From Actinomycetota bacterium (GTDB lineage Bacteria; Actinomycetota; Actinomycetes; Actinomycetales; Microbacteriaceae), in assembly GCA_030838475.1 (NCBI GenBank), contig JAUZFP010000018.1, forward strand, positions 24,953 through 88,952: a DNA stretch of 64,000 bases. The letters run 5' to 3'. How positions within the stretch are numbered: position 1 is the stretch's first letter; every line of letters starts with the position of its first letter. Shown here in pieces: positions 1 to 8,393 of this stretch. The translations under genes and the position numbers were made by a program. Below the pieces are notes generated by a model. The model saw only the letters and a program-made list of their open reading frames with translations. It had not been told where the DNA came from and did not search any database.

Positions 1-1
1 C

Positions 2-76
2 GCCGCGCTCGAGGGCGAAGGACCGTATGCGTCCCAGCCGCTGGCCGACGAGATGCGCCGCGCGCACGACAAATGA
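2..76 (+). CDS. C-terminal end of a gene cut by the window edge, unknown product
   Basis: An open frame enters from the left edge and ends with TGA at 74-76, giving 24 residues that end in MRRAHDK. Its stop overlaps the ATG of the next gene in an ATGA arrangement, the usual sign of translational coupling within an operon. Nothing in the visible residues identifies a family. It is called mainly because of the overlap and the continuous frame, and it could be chance. Confidence 0.5.
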   Translation, partial: AALEGEGPYASQPLADEMRRAHDK

Positions 77-1515
77 CGCAACGTTCACCCGCGACGGTCC
101 TGCGCGGTGCGCGAATCGGTGACCGACTGTTCGATATCCGCATCGAGGGCGGCCTCATCACCGAAATCGGTGCGATCCCGGCGCACGACGAAGAGTCGGT
201 GCAGCTGGATGGTCGCTGGCTGGTTCCCGGCCTGTGGGACAACCACGTGCACTTCACCCAGTGGGCGCTGCAGTCGCAGCGGCTGGACGTGTCCGCGGCG
301 AGATCGGCGGCAGAGACCGCGAGGCTGATTGCGGCGGCGATCGGCCCGGACTCGCCCGCACCGTTCGTGGCGGTCGGCTTCCGCGACGGCCTCTGGCCGG
401 ACGCACCGAATCTCGAGGTCCTGGACGCGGCGTCCACCGATCCCATCGTGGTCGTGAGCGGTGACCTCCACGCCGTCTGGCTCAACTCCGCCGCTCTGCG
501 GTTGTACAACGAAGTGGGAAACACCACCGGGCTGATCCGGGAGGATGCGGCGTTCCGGATCCTCGGTCTCATCGATTCGCTGCCCGACAATCAGCTCGAC
601 CGCTGGGTGGATGCCGCCGCTCGTGCGGCCGCGGCAAGGGGAGTGGTCGGCATCGTCGACTACGAGATGGACTGGAACCTCGAGAGCTGGTCGCGCCGGC
701 AGGGCGCGGGCACGGACTCGTTGCGGGTCGAGTTCGGCGTGTACACGGAGCACCTTGACCGGGCGATCGAACAGGGCCTTCGCACGGGCGACCGGCTCGG
801 CGAGCTGCTCACGATGGGCAACTTCAAGATCCTGATCGACGGCTCGCTCAACACGCGAACGGCATACTGCTGGGACGAGTACGCCGGCGCCGCCGGGGAG
901 TTCGGCGTTCTGACCGTGTCCCCGGACCGGCTCGTCGAGCTCCTGCGCAAGGCATCCGGAGCGGGCATTGAGCCGGCCGTCCATGCCATCGGCGACCGCG
1001 CCAACACGATCGCTCTCGATGCCTTCGAGACCGTCGGATGCCGTGGACGGATCGAACACGCACAGTTCCTCGGCACCGCCGACATCCCGCGCTTCGCCGC
1101 TCTCGGAGTTGCGGCGAGCATCCAGCCCGATCACGCCATGGATGACCGCGACGTCGCCGAGCACTACTGGGCCGGTCGCACCGACCGCGCCTTTCCGCTC
1201 CGGTCGCTCGTGGACGCGGGTGCCACCGTGCTTCTGGGATCGGATGCTCCTGTGTCGCCCCTCGACCCGTGGGTGATGCTCGCGGCAGCGGTCGGTCGCG
1301 CGCGCGACGGGCGCGCGCCGTGGCATCCCGAGCAGGCGATCGGCGCAACGGAGGCGATCGCGGCATCCACACGCTCCACGATCGCCGTGGGGCAGCCCGC
1401 CGACCTCGTGGTGGTCGAGCGCGACCCCCTCACCTCCGCGACCGATGATCTACGCAGCATGCCCATATTCGCCACCCTGCTGGGTGGTCGAACCACCTAT
1501 GGTGATATGCCATGA
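73..1515 (+). CDS. YtcJ-like amidohydrolase (Amidohydro_3 family)
   Basis: A 480-residue metal-dependent hydrolase of the amidohydrolase superfamily, probably cytoplasmic. The fold signatures appear in order: the H-x-H metal pair in DNHVHF (His58, His60), a Lys at about 252 in KILIDGSLN, the metal histidines in AVHAIGDRAN (His304) and RIEHAQF (His329), and the late Asp391 in LGSDAPVSPLDPW. Length and motif order fit the YtcJ subgroup, often annotated as N-substituted formamide deformylase-like. The true substrate cannot be read from sequence. The start overlaps the previous stop by 4 nt and the end overlaps the next gene by 4 nt, so the three genes are probably one operon. Confidence 0.85.
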   Translation: MTQRSPATVLRGARIGDRLFDIRIEGGLITEIGAIPAHDEESVQLDGRWLVPGLWDNHVHFTQWALQSQRLDVSAARSAAETARLIAAAIGPDSPAPFVAVGFRDGLWPDAPNLEVLDAASTDPIVVVSGDLHAVWLNSAALRLYNEVGNTTGLIREDAAFRILGLIDSLPDNQLDRWVDAAARAAAARGVVGIVDYEMDWNLESWSRRQGAGTDSLRVEFGVYTEHLDRAIEQGLRTGDRLGELLTMGNFKILIDGSLNTRTAYCWDEYAGAAGEFGVLTVSPDRLVELLRKASGAGIEPAVHAIGDRANTIALDAFETVGCRGRIEHAQFLGTADIPRFAALGVAASIQPDHAMDDRDVAEHYWAGRTDRAFPLRSLVDAGATVLLGSDAPVSPLDPWVMLAAAVGRARDGRAPWHPEQAIGATEAIAASTRSTIAVGQPADLVVVERDPLTSATDDLRSMPIFATLLGGRTTYGDMP

Positions 1516-1832
1516 CACCCGACGCGCGATTCACTGAACTGCTGGATGATCTCAAGATGCTCGGGGTCACCCAGAGCACATCGTTCGGTAAGCGCGGCAT
1601 GACCGCGGACGGCAAGGTCATCGCCTGCTTCCTCGATGACTCGATGGCGTTCAAACTGGGCGCATCCACGCCGGAACACGTGGCGGCACTTGCTCTTTCC
1701 GGTGCCGAGCTCTGGGATCCGAGCGGCATGGGCCGGCCCTTCAAAGACTGGGTCCGTGTGCCTCAGGCGCACGAGGACACGTGGAGTCGGTTCGCCGAGC
1801 AGGCACTGCACCACATCAGACAGCACCTGTAA
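1512..1832 (+). CDS. TfoX N-terminal-domain-like small protein
   Basis: A 106-residue soluble protein. The layout is a short N-terminal helix, then FGKRGMTADGKVIACF, then a strand-rich part (MAFKLG) and PFKDWVRVP before a C-terminal helix. This resembles the TfoX N-terminal domain and YjbR/MmcQ-like folds, in which a small protein shows G-x-x-x-x-G-K-x-F-A spacing followed by a PF-x-x-W/Y element. No catalytic residue is evident. It starts inside the amidohydrolase stop (ATGA overlap), so it is translated from the same message. A link to DNA uptake, as for enteric TfoX, should not be inferred, because single-domain homologues are widespread and uncharacterised. Confidence 0.6.
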   Translation: MTPDARFTELLDDLKMLGVTQSTSFGKRGMTADGKVIACFLDDSMAFKLGASTPEHVAALALSGAELWDPSGMGRPFKDWVRVPQAHEDTWSRFAEQALHHIRQHL

Positions 1833-1926
1833 CGGAAGTGCGTCATCTGAAACGGGGGCTAACCCCACCTTTGATTGGGGCGGGGGCGGGATGCCTCGTG
1901 CTCCCGCACCCCGACACACTGGGATC

Positions 1927-3258
1927 ATGAGCATCGACGCCCCCCGGTCACAACCGAACTTCTACCTGCGCCTGTGGCGAGCAGTACCGCGCGAGCTCGG
2001 ATTCCTGCTGCTGGGCTTTCCGATCGCGGCCGTCGGCTTCGGCGTCTCTATCGGGATGTTCAACGCGGGTATCGCGACCATCATCCCGATCTTCGTCGGG
2101 GTCTTCATTCTCATCGGAACCCTGTACGTCGCCCGGGGTTTCGCTACCCTCGAGCTGATCCGACTGGACTGGGCAGGACGACCGCCGATCACGCGCGCCG
2201 GCTGGCAGGACGCCAGGGCGAAGACGGGCTTCTGGGGCTGGCTTCGCTCCCTGTTCGGCAACGGGCACTACTGGCTCGCGCTGCTGCACACCGTGGTCAT
2301 CAACTTCGCGGTGTCCCTATTTAGCTGGGTCGTCACCGTCGTCTGGATCTCGGTCGGCCTCGGCGGAATCACCTATTGGTTCTGGGACCGGTTCCCGCCT
2401 CGCGAGGGTCAACAGCTCTACATCTCGCAGTGGCTCCTCAACGGACGTGGACTGGTCGCGCCCAACGCGAGCTATGAGGTGGGCGAGACCGTTCTGTACC
2501 TCATCCTCGGGCTCGTGCTCCTGGGCACCCTCCCGTTTATCACGCGGGGTCTGACAAACCTGCACTGGTCGATCGCGCGTGGCGTGCTCGGGGCTTGGAA
2601 GTCGGAGGCATTGGGCCAGCAGGTCCGCGACCTCAGCGACGCGCGTGGGGCAGCAAGCTCCGCGGAGGGTCACTCGCTTCGCCGGCTCGAGCGCGACATC
2701 CACGATGGTCCGCAGCAGCGGTTGGTTCGACTGCAGATGGATCTCGCCGCGGCCGAGCGCCAGCTGGATGCCGACCCCGCGAAGGCCCGCAAACTGATCG
2801 GCGAGGCGATGCAGCAGTCGAAGGATGCCCTCGAGGAGCTGCGCTCACTGTCCCGCGGTTTCGCGCCGCCCATCCTGCTCGACCGCGGCCTGGTCGCCGC
2901 GCTCGAGTCGGCGGCGACGCGCAGCCCGATCCCGACGACGGTGACCGACTCGCTGCCCGAGGGCACGGCGCTTCCGCAGGAGATCGAACGCAACGCCTAC
3001 TTCGCGGCGAGCGAGGCCCTGACCAATGCGATTAAGCACTCCGGTGCGACGAACATCGACATTCGGGTGACGACCACCGCAAAGGATCTTGTGGTCACGG
3101 TGAGCGACAACGGCACCGGCGGCGCGACGACGAAGGCAGGCCACGGTCTCGCCGGTCTGCGCGAGCGGATGCGCGGCGTGAGCGGAGCGCTCGAGGTGCA
3201 CAGTCCGTCCGGTGGTCCGACGCTGGTCTCGGCACGGCTACCGCTCGCGCCCCTGTAG
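1927..3258 (+). CDS. Membrane sensor histidine kinase, NarL/DesK type
   Basis: A 443-residue sensor kinase. The N-terminal half carries several hydrophobic segments (about 18-70 and 120-210) typical of the actinobacterial putative-sensor domain. It is followed by a HisKA_3 dimerisation helix with the phospho-acceptor in LERDIHDGPQQR (His259) and a C-terminal HATPase with NAIKHSG and VSDNGTGG. ATG 1927 is chosen because an upstream in-frame start would extend through the preceding gene, and because CACACT lies exactly 12 nt before it, a plausible leaderless promoter -10. The response regulator begins 28 nt downstream. The signal sensed is unknown. Confidence 0.88.
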   Translation: MSIDAPRSQPNFYLRLWRAVPRELGFLLLGFPIAAVGFGVSIGMFNAGIATIIPIFVGVFILIGTLYVARGFATLELIRLDWAGRPPITRAGWQDARAKTGFWGWLRSLFGNGHYWLALLHTVVINFAVSLFSWVVTVVWISVGLGGITYWFWDRFPPREGQQLYISQWLLNGRGLVAPNASYEVGETVLYLILGLVLLGTLPFITRGLTNLHWSIARGVLGAWKSEALGQQVRDLSDARGAASSAEGHSLRRLERDIHDGPQQRLVRLQMDLAAAERQLDADPAKARKLIGEAMQQSKDALEELRSLSRGFAPPILLDRGLVAALESAATRSPIPTTVTDSLPEGTALPQEIERNAYFAASEALTNAIKHSGATNIDIRVTTTAKDLVVTVSDNGTGGATTKAGHGLAGLRERMRGVSGALEVHSPSGGPTLVSARLPLAPL

Positions 3259-3286
3259 GACCGACGTGCCACCGTACTCTGGAGGC

Positions 3287-3934
3287 ATGTCAGGTCTCCG
3301 CGTCGTTGTCGCCGATGACTCCGTGCTTCTGCGCGAGGGGCTCGTGCGAGTGCTCGGCGAATCCGGAGTGACCGTCGTCGCCGCGTATGGCGACGCCGAC
3401 CAGCTGCTGGCCGCACTCGAGACGGATGCGCCCGACCTGATCGTTCTCGACGTGCGGATGCCGCCCACCTTTCGCGACGAGGGCGTCCGTGCGGCCATCC
3501 GGGCCCGCGAGTTGCGGCCGACCGTCGGCATCCTGCTTCTCTCGCAATATGTCGAGGTCGCCTACGCCCAGGAGTTGCTCTCCGCGGGCACCGGCGGCGT
3601 CGGCTACCTACTCAAGGATCGCGTCGCGTCGCTCGCCGAACTGAAGGATGCCATCGACCGGATTGCCTCGGGCGGCACGGTCCTCGACCCGGAGGTTGTC
3701 GCGCAGCTCATCGGGCGTCGGCACGATCCGCTCGCCAGCCTGACGCCGCGCGAGCGCGAGGTGCTTGCGCTGATGGGGGAGGGTCGCACGAATACGGCGA
3801 TTGCCAGCGCCCTCGTGATCGGCACAGGGGCCGTCGAGAAGAACGTGACATCCATCTTCCAGAAGCTGGGCCTGGATGACTCGGGCACGGACCACCGCCG
3901 GGTCCTGGCGGTGCTGGCCTGGCTGCAGCGCTAA
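3287..3934 (+). CDS. LuxR/NarL-family response regulator
   Basis: A 215-residue two-domain response regulator, partner of the kinase just upstream. The receiver domain has the acidic pair in VVADDS, the phospho-acceptor Asp55 in LIVLDVRMP and a conserved Lys in YLLKDRV. The C-terminal GerE-type helix-turn-helix starts with LTPREREVLALMGEGRTN. ATG 3287 is preferred to an earlier in-frame start: TACTCT sits exactly 12 nt upstream, and the GGAGG there is only 1 nt from the ATG, too close to work as a ribosome site. That suggests this gene can be transcribed separately as a leaderless message. Confidence 0.9.
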   Translation: MSGLRVVVADDSVLLREGLVRVLGESGVTVVAAYGDADQLLAALETDAPDLIVLDVRMPPTFRDEGVRAAIRARELRPTVGILLLSQYVEVAYAQELLSAGTGGVGYLLKDRVASLAELKDAIDRIASGGTVLDPEVVAQLIGRRHDPLASLTPREREVLALMGEGRTNTAIASALVIGTGAVEKNVTSIFQKLGLDDSGTDHRRVLAVLAWLQR

Positions 3935-4022
3935 GCGCCCTGAGCCGTTAGACGCCCTGCGCCGTTAAACACTCATTGCCCGACAAGCGCAATGCTTTCG
4001 GGCTGAGCGTGCTTCCAGGGGG
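3935..4022. repeat. Intergenic tandem duplication and hairpin between convergent genes
   Basis: Between two converging genes lie two near-identical units, GCGCCCTGAGCCGTTA (3935-3950) and GACGCCCTGCGCCGTTA (3951-3967). They are followed by an imperfect hairpin pairing CTCA...CCCGA (3972-3983) with TCGGG...TGAG (3998-4007). The position fits a bidirectional terminator, although no T-run is present on either strand. Confidence 0.45.
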
Positions 4023-4217
4023 CTAGAAGCGGGGGCGCTGAAGTACTGGAGACAGAGTCTGGCTCGAGCTGTAGCTCGCAGCCGGGTTGACCTCCGGGCG
4101 CGGGTATTCGAGGTGGTCAGTCCAGGCACGGCCGTTCCACCAGCGGAGCATTCCGCTGTTGGCGGGGTCTGGGTACCAGCCGAAGGGTGCGAGGTCAGTT
4201 TGGGTTGCAACAGACAT
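4023..4217 (-). CDS. Small DUF2510-domain protein
   Basis: A 64-residue protein made almost entirely of one DUF2510 motif, APFGWYPDPANSGMLRWWNG followed by RAWTDHL. This tryptophan-rich module is widespread in actinobacteria and usually precedes membrane segments, but none follows here. A longer in-frame extension exists upstream; ATG 4217 is chosen because AGGA lies about 9 nt before it. A second single-domain DUF2510 protein occurs at 16155-16388. No function is established for the isolated domain. Confidence 0.72.
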   Translation of the reverse strand: MSVATQTDLAPFGWYPDPANSGMLRWWNGRAWTDHLEYPRPEVNPAASYSSSQTLSPVLQRPRF

Positions 4218-4305
4218 TTGGGTTTTCCTGCGTTGCCCTGCCGCGGGGCGAGTCCGGGGTGCGACAGATTTGCCAACCGTAAGGCTGTTCGGGGTGGAGA
4301 ACGGT

Positions 4306-4325
4306 TGTCCCCATAGTAGGGGACA
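4306..4325. promoter_or_regulatory. Perfect 7-bp hairpin upstream of the DUF2510 gene
   Basis: TGTCCCC (4306-4312) pairs with GGGGACA (4319-4325) across a 6-nt AT-rich loop, about 90 nt upstream of the DUF2510 start on the minus strand. Similar C-run/G-run elements with AT loops occur upstream of the second DUF2510 gene (around 16458-16473) and of the anchored protein at 42333 (42364-42375). It may be an operator, a leader hairpin, or a terminator of the SDR transcript. Confidence 0.35.
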
Positions 4326-4365
4326 TTTTCTCGTTTTGTATGGCCCCCAAAAAGGGGTCACCTTT

Positions 4366-5319
4366 TTATTCTGTCCGCACCGGGAATTTGACCCCGGAAA
4401 GCTGTTCCGAAATCGTCCACAACCGGGCCGAATTGGCGTCGTCTTGGGCTCGCTTCGGCACGCTCGCCGGCCCCGGACCGCCGGTCACTTCCTGGAATCC
4501 GCTCGGCCCGTAGTAGGCACCGCCGGCAGCATCCGGACTCGTCGCCGCGAACAGTGCGGGCAGGATTCCCTGGTCAACTTTTTGGTAGAGCCCCGGCACC
4601 TTGTACTGCTGGCGAACGAGTCGGGCTCGCAGGCCATCCTCGGGGTGGCCGTGGAGCGGTCCGGCCACCTGCAGGTTCGTGATCGTCGCACCGGGGTGAG
4701 CCGCGGCGGCAAGGATGCCCCAGCCGGCGGACGCGCTGCGCTTGGTGAGTTCGCGAGCGAAGATGAGCATCGCGAGCTTGGTGAGACCGTACGCGCGCCC
4801 CGGTCGGTAGGACTTCTCGCTCTGCAGGTTGTCCCAGTCGAGTCGGCCGGAGCGAGCATAGATGCTGCTGAGGTTGACGACTCGGGCGTGCTTCGCCGTG
4901 ATGAGGAGTGGCATCAGTTGCGCGGTCAGAGCGAAGTGCCCGAGGTAGTTGGCCTCGAACTGCAGCTCGAACCCGTCCGTGGTGACCTCGCGCTTGGGCG
5001 GCATCATGACGCCGGCATTGTTGATCAGGATGTCGACGGGACGTCCATCCGCCCGTGTCGCGTCGGCGAAGGACGCGACAGAGGCAAGCGAGGCGAGGTC
5101 GATCAGGCGCAGCTCGAGTTTCGCGTTCGGGACTTCCGCGCGGAGTGCCGCAAGTTCCTTCTCCCCTTTGGCCTGGTTGCGAACGGCGAGCACGACATCC
5201 GCGCCGGCGAGCGCCAGCCGCCGGGTGAGCTCGCGTCCGAGGCCGCTGTTTGCGCCCGTCACTATCGCGTGCTTTCCGGTCAGGTCGGGGACGTCAAGAA
5301 AATGTGTTGTGCGAGGCAT
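4366..5319 (-). CDS. Short-chain dehydrogenase, retinol-dehydrogenase-like
   Basis: A 317-residue NAD(P)-dependent oxidoreductase of the classical/extended SDR type. It shows the nucleotide motif TGANSGLG (21-28), NNAG (100-103), a catalytic Ser in NLSSIY (about 152) and the Y-x3-K pair in AYGLTK (Tyr177, Lys181). It resembles the retinol dehydrogenase-like oxidoreductases common in actinobacteria, whose substrates are mostly unknown. The start ATG has GACAAT 12 nt upstream, so it may have its own leaderless promoter rather than being the last gene of the redox cluster, which ends 35 nt upstream on the same strand. Confidence 0.88.
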   Translation of the reverse strand: MPRTTHFLDVPDLTGKHAIVTGANSGLGRELTRRLALAGADVVLAVRNQAKGEKELAALRAEVPNAKLELRLIDLASLASVASFADATRADGRPVDILINNAGVMMPPKREVTTDGFELQFEANYLGHFALTAQLMPLLITAKHARVVNLSSIYARSGRLDWDNLQSEKSYRPGRAYGLTKLAMLIFARELTKRSASAGWGILAAAAHPGATITNLQVAGPLHGHPEDGLRARLVRQQYKVPGLYQKVDQGILPALFAATSPDAAGGAYYGPSGFQEVTGGPGPASVPKRAQDDANSARLWTISEQLSGVKFPVRTE

Positions 5320-5354
5320 GACTCAATTGTCACCGTTCGGGGTCGCCCGGGATG

Positions 5355-5606
5355 CTACCGAGCGTCGGTCGGCGCTATCAGCTTCAAAGCGAGAAGTGGG
5401 CAGAGGTCGACCGCGTCCCCGGCCGCGGCGAGACGGGATCCGGGAACGGCCACATTCGACCGGGCCGCTGGGTCGCCGGTTTTCGCGATGGGATAGCCCC
5501 ATTTGTCCCGCGCGAGCAGGTCGGGGATCAGCTCGGTGCACAGACCGCGACCGTCGCACTTCGTCCAATCGATGTGAAGTGTGTAGCGATTGGGCGTTCC
5601 AGCCAT
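5355..5606 (-). CDS. Single-cluster ferredoxin, probably [3Fe-4S]
   Basis: An 83-residue ferredoxin. Cluster ligands are visible in CDGRGLC (Cys17, Cys23, with a non-Cys residue at the middle ligand position) and in a C-terminal CP (Cys69). That three-cysteine pattern is typical of actinobacterial [3Fe-4S] ferredoxins, many of which serve P450s or reductases. ATG 5606 is chosen because AGGAG lies about 7 nt upstream and the preceding gene ends 8 nt before it. As last gene of the minus-strand redox cluster, it likely exchanges electrons with the NuoF-like flavoprotein encoded just upstream. The partner is inferred from context only. Confidence 0.85.
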   Translation of the reverse strand: MAGTPNRYTLHIDWTKCDGRGLCTELIPDLLARDKWGYPIAKTGDPAARSNVAVPGSRLAAAGDAVDLCPLLALKLIAPTDAR

Positions 5607-5614
5607 GCCAGCTC

Positions 5615-6868
5615 CTACCTGCCCGCCCGGCGTACGCAGCGTCCGGTGAGATGCGCCTGCACGTCTGGCGAGAATGCGTCGAGAGCGCTCAACACCAGGC
5701 GAGTGGTGCCATTCGGGTGGTGGCACGATCCGCGCCCGACAACCGACTCGCTGACGCTTGCTAGTTCGCGGGCCAGTCGGCGATCCGGATCACCGGACGC
5801 GATGCGTTCGAGGAGCCTCGCCATCTCGGGAAGTCCAAACATGCACGGTCCGCACTGCTGGGCCGACTCGTTCGCGAGATACCGGACGATCTCGGCGCTG
5901 GCCCGAAGACCGCACTGGTCCGCCGCGAGGGCGTAAAGGATTCCGGCTCCGAGGTGCGCTCCGTGCGAGGCGAGCGCAGCAGGCGAAAGCCCGACGCTCA
6001 AATCGTTGCCACTGAGCCAGGCACCGTGGTATCCGCCCACCAGCACGGCCGCAATGTCGTCGTCCGTCGCTCCGCAGGCCCGGAGGATGTCGCGGACGGG
6101 GGTGTCCCCGGGCACTTCGAGAACGCGGTCGGCCGGCACCGCGCCGGATACCGTGACCAGGCGAGTGCCAGGATCGCGGTTGCTCCCGACCTCGCGGAAC
6201 CACGCGCTCCCGTAGCGGGCGACCAGCGCCACGTGGGCGAGCGTCTCGACGTTCTGGACGAGAGTTGGGCGCTGTTTCAGCCCAGACGTGGTCAGCCGAA
6301 CGGTCTTGTCGGTGGGCAGCGCAACGCCGTTGGAAATCGCGTTGACCACCGCACTTGCCTCGCCCGAGATGAACGTGTCGGGCGCTTCTACCACCCGAAT
6401 CGCGCGGGCGTCGTCCCGCTCGCTGATCGCTCGTCGCACCGACGGCAGCGATTGCGCGGTCGTGTAGAGGTACATCGTTCCCGCGTGTACGACGGCTGCG
6501 GCGGCGAGCAGTCCGTCAATGACCAGGTGGGGTGCGTCGCGCAACAGCCTCTCGTCCTTCAGACTTCTGGGTTCCCCTTCGGCTCCGTTTGCGATGACAA
6601 TCGCGCTGGACCTCCAAAGGCTGCTCATTCCCGAGCGCGGCACTGATCCGAACTTTTGAGCGGCGGGGAAACCCGCCCCACCGCGTCCGATGAGTCCAGA
6701 TCGCTCGAGCTCGGGAATGAGCTCCGCCCTGCTCGACCCCGGCGCTAGGTCGCCGTAGGTCGCAAGGTGGGTCCGGTAGGTCGCGCGAGCGCCGGCGGCA
6801 AAGAGCCGGTTGACGCCGAACGGGGAGTGAGTGCTCACTGGTTCCTCCACTTCCGCGCTGAGAGTCAT
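5615..6868 (-). CDS. NuoF/RnfC-like FMN and NADH-binding iron-sulfur protein
   Basis: A 417-residue stand-alone relative of complex I subunit NuoF. It has the glycine-rich nucleotide motif GRGGAGFP (61-68), the FMN-site segment ANGAEGEP and an SLBB-like region around 240-290. In the iron-sulfur motif ESAQQCGPC the first of the four usual cysteines is Ala336; Cys339, Cys342 and a distal Cys382 remain. It would oxidise NAD(P)H or a ferredoxin in the cytoplasm. Its ATG shares one base with the stop of the membrane cytochrome gene upstream (TGATG), and the ferredoxin follows 8 nt later. The combination suggests an electron-transfer chain rather than respiratory complex I, none of whose other subunits are present. 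Confidence 0.85.
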   Translation of the reverse strand: MTLSAEVEEPVSTHSPFGVNRLFAAGARATYRTHLATYGDLAPGSSRAELIPELERSGLIGRGGAGFPAAQKFGSVPRSGMSSLWRSSAIVIANGAEGEPRSLKDERLLRDAPHLVIDGLLAAAAVVHAGTMYLYTTAQSLPSVRRAISERDDARAIRVVEAPDTFISGEASAVVNAISNGVALPTDKTVRLTTSGLKQRPTLVQNVETLAHVALVARYGSAWFREVGSNRDPGTRLVTVSGAVPADRVLEVPGDTPVRDILRACGATDDDIAAVLVGGYHGAWLSGNDLSVGLSPAALASHGAHLGAGILYALAADQCGLRASAEIVRYLANESAQQCGPCMFGLPEMARLLERIASGDPDRRLARELASVSESVVGRGSCHHPNGTTRLVLSALDAFSPDVQAHLTGRCVRRAGR

Positions 6869-7422
6869 CAGTGGACCGCATTTCGCGCTGTGGCGGATTC
6901 GAGAAAGCGCGAGGAGACGCGCCAGATCAGCACACCTGCCACAGCCACGGTGCAAACAGTCGCGATCGCGAGGAACCACCCGCTCGTGCCGTTGGTGCCA
7001 TTGCCAATCGAGTGCACGAGCGCGATGGGCCACATAGCGTACGTCAGCCAGTGGATGGCCTTGAAGAGACGCACACCGAGTCGCTTACGGAACAGGCTCG
7101 TGATGACGATCGCGAGGAGAAGGTCGAACGCAACGGTGCCGAGACCCTGCCAGAACGGTTTGTATGCGCCGAGAAACGGCACGACAACGTCGGCCACGCT
7201 CAGCTTGGCGTACGAATCGAGCATCAGAGAACCGACGTGAAGAACGAGAAAGATGCTCGCGAGCAGCGCGATGTTGCGGTGAATCAGCTGTATCGAGAAT
7301 CGTGGCAACCCGGGAAGTGGTCGACCCGAGCGGGTCCAAATTCCGAGCACCACTGATCCGGTGAGCAGCACGAGCGCGACAATGCCACTGATTCGCCCGA
7401 AGGCCCACATCGCCTCGCTCAT
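6868..7422 (-). CDS. Ferric-reductase-like transmembrane haem protein
   Basis: A 184-residue membrane protein with about five to six hydrophobic helices. Two His pairs are spaced as haem-b ligands in ferric reductase-like domains: His48/His62 in one helix and His124/His137 in another. This predicts a two-haem cytochrome carrying electrons across the membrane. The protein lacks the C-terminal FAD/NAD reductase domain of full ferric reductases; the NuoF-like protein encoded next may supply that activity. ATG 7422 overlaps the apbE stop by 4 nt (ATGA) and the gene's own stop overlaps the NuoF-like start, so the set is tightly coupled. Confidence 0.85.
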   Translation of the reverse strand: MSEAMWAFGRISGIVALVLLTGSVVLGIWTRSGRPLPGLPRFSIQLIHRNIALLASIFLVLHVGSLMLDSYAKLSVADVVVPFLGAYKPFWQGLGTVAFDLLLAIVITSLFRKRLGVRLFKAIHWLTYAMWPIALVHSIGNGTNGTSGWFLAIATVCTVAVAGVLIWRVSSRFLESATARNAVH

Positions 7423-8393
7423 CGCGCACCGCCAACGGTGGACAGTTCCGGCGTGGCTACCGGCCACAGTGATGTGGTCACGACCCGACCCTCGGCATCC
7501 ACGAGCCGTGCGGCCACCTTCAGGTCTTCCAGCCAGCGCACAGCCCCGAAACCGCGAATAACGGATGCCGTGCTCAGTGCGTTGGCGTCAAGACAGCTAG
7601 AAGATGCGACGGTGACGGTGCGCCACACGATTTCTGCGGGGAGACCGAAACGGGGATCGAGAATGTGATGGCGCGCGTAGCCGCCCGACATCCAACGCCG
7701 CTTTTGCGTGCTCGACGTGGCCATCGCCGCGCCGGGCGCGAGTGAAACCTGCTGACTCGGGTCCTCGGGGACGTCCTGGACCAGAACCTCCCACCCGTCG
7801 ACCGGTTCGTTTCCGGCCGTGGCTATGTCTCCGCCCAGACTGACGAGGGCGCCAACGCCGAGTTGTTCCGCAACCTTCGCCGCGGCCAGATCGGCGGCAA
7901 TCGCCTTCGCTGTTGCGCCCAGGTCGAGACGGATGTCAGACGGCACCGTAAGGGTAAGACCATTGACGCGGACATCCTGCCAGCGTGGGCGGCGGGTACT
8001 CACCCGGAGGTCCACCGTTGCATACGTCGATGCCTCGACCACGGAGAGCTCGGAGATGTCCCGGTCGTAGCCAAGACTCGCGAGCTCGTTGCCCATGGTC
8101 GGGTCGACGTCGCCGTCGGAGAGAGCGGCGGCCCGGAGTGCGCCCTCGACGAGCGAGACGAGCATGGGGCTTACGCTCATGCCGGTCGCGAGCCCCGATG
8201 CGAGCTTTGACAACTCGGAGTCGGCGCGAAATCGGCTGCATGCGTCATCCACCTGACCGACAACGTCGCGCACGATGCGCGTCGCATCCTCAAGCACGAG
8301 GGCGGAGGTCACCACGACGGACGCGTCGCAGCTCCAGACCTTCCAGTCGGTGCGGGCAACTGTGGTCACGTCAGGATCCCGACGATGTTGCAC
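7419..8393 (-). CDS. apbE: ApbE-type FAD:protein FMN transferase
   Basis: About 324 residues. ApbE proteins hydrolyse FAD and attach FMN to Thr or Ser of target proteins on or outside the membrane. Visible family features are FRADSELSKL, VDPTMGNELASLGYD, LGATAKAIAAD, SLGGDIATAG and the late metal-site segment LDANALSTA. No clear signal peptide is seen, which is unusual for a periplasmic-type ApbE, though some Gram-positive homologues also lack one. The start is uncertain: ATG 8393 overlaps the upstream gene by 23 nt, and GTG 8369 lies just after its stop. No FMN_bind-domain acceptor is encoded nearby, so the target is probably another protein of this cluster. Confidence 0.87.
   Translation of the reverse strand: MQHRRDPDVTTVARTDWKVWSCDASVVVTSALVLEDATRIVRDVVGQVDDACSRFRADSELSKLASGLATGMSVSPMLVSLVEGALRAAALSDGDVDPTMGNELASLGYDRDISELSVVEASTYATVDLRVSTRRPRWQDVRVNGLTLTVPSDIRLDLGATAKAIAADLAAAKVAEQLGVGALVSLGGDIATAGNEPVDGWEVLVQDVPEDPSQQVSLAPGAAMATSSTQKRRWMSGGYARHHILDPRFGLPAEIVWRTVTVASSSCLDANALSTASVIRGFGAVRWLEDLKVAARLVDAEGRVVTTSLWPVATPELSTVGGAR

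Noticed and set aside
4345..4374. Terminator-like hairpin GCCCCC/GGGGTC with CCTTTTTATT on the plus strand
   Set aside because: The flanking genes are on the minus strand, where no T-run follows; no plus-strand transcript is expected to end here.
4087..5496. 469-codon plus-strand frame opposite the SDR gene
   Set aside because: It covers the SDR, DUF2510 and ferredoxin genes in antisense, all with recognisable motifs. The translation is Arg/Gly/Glu-rich shadow sequence.
5615..8393. Fragment of respiratory complex I or an Rnf complex
   Set aside because: Only a NuoF-like protein is present. There are no NuoE/G, antiporter-like or RnfA/D/E/G subunits, and the membrane partner is a haem protein of the ferric-reductase type.
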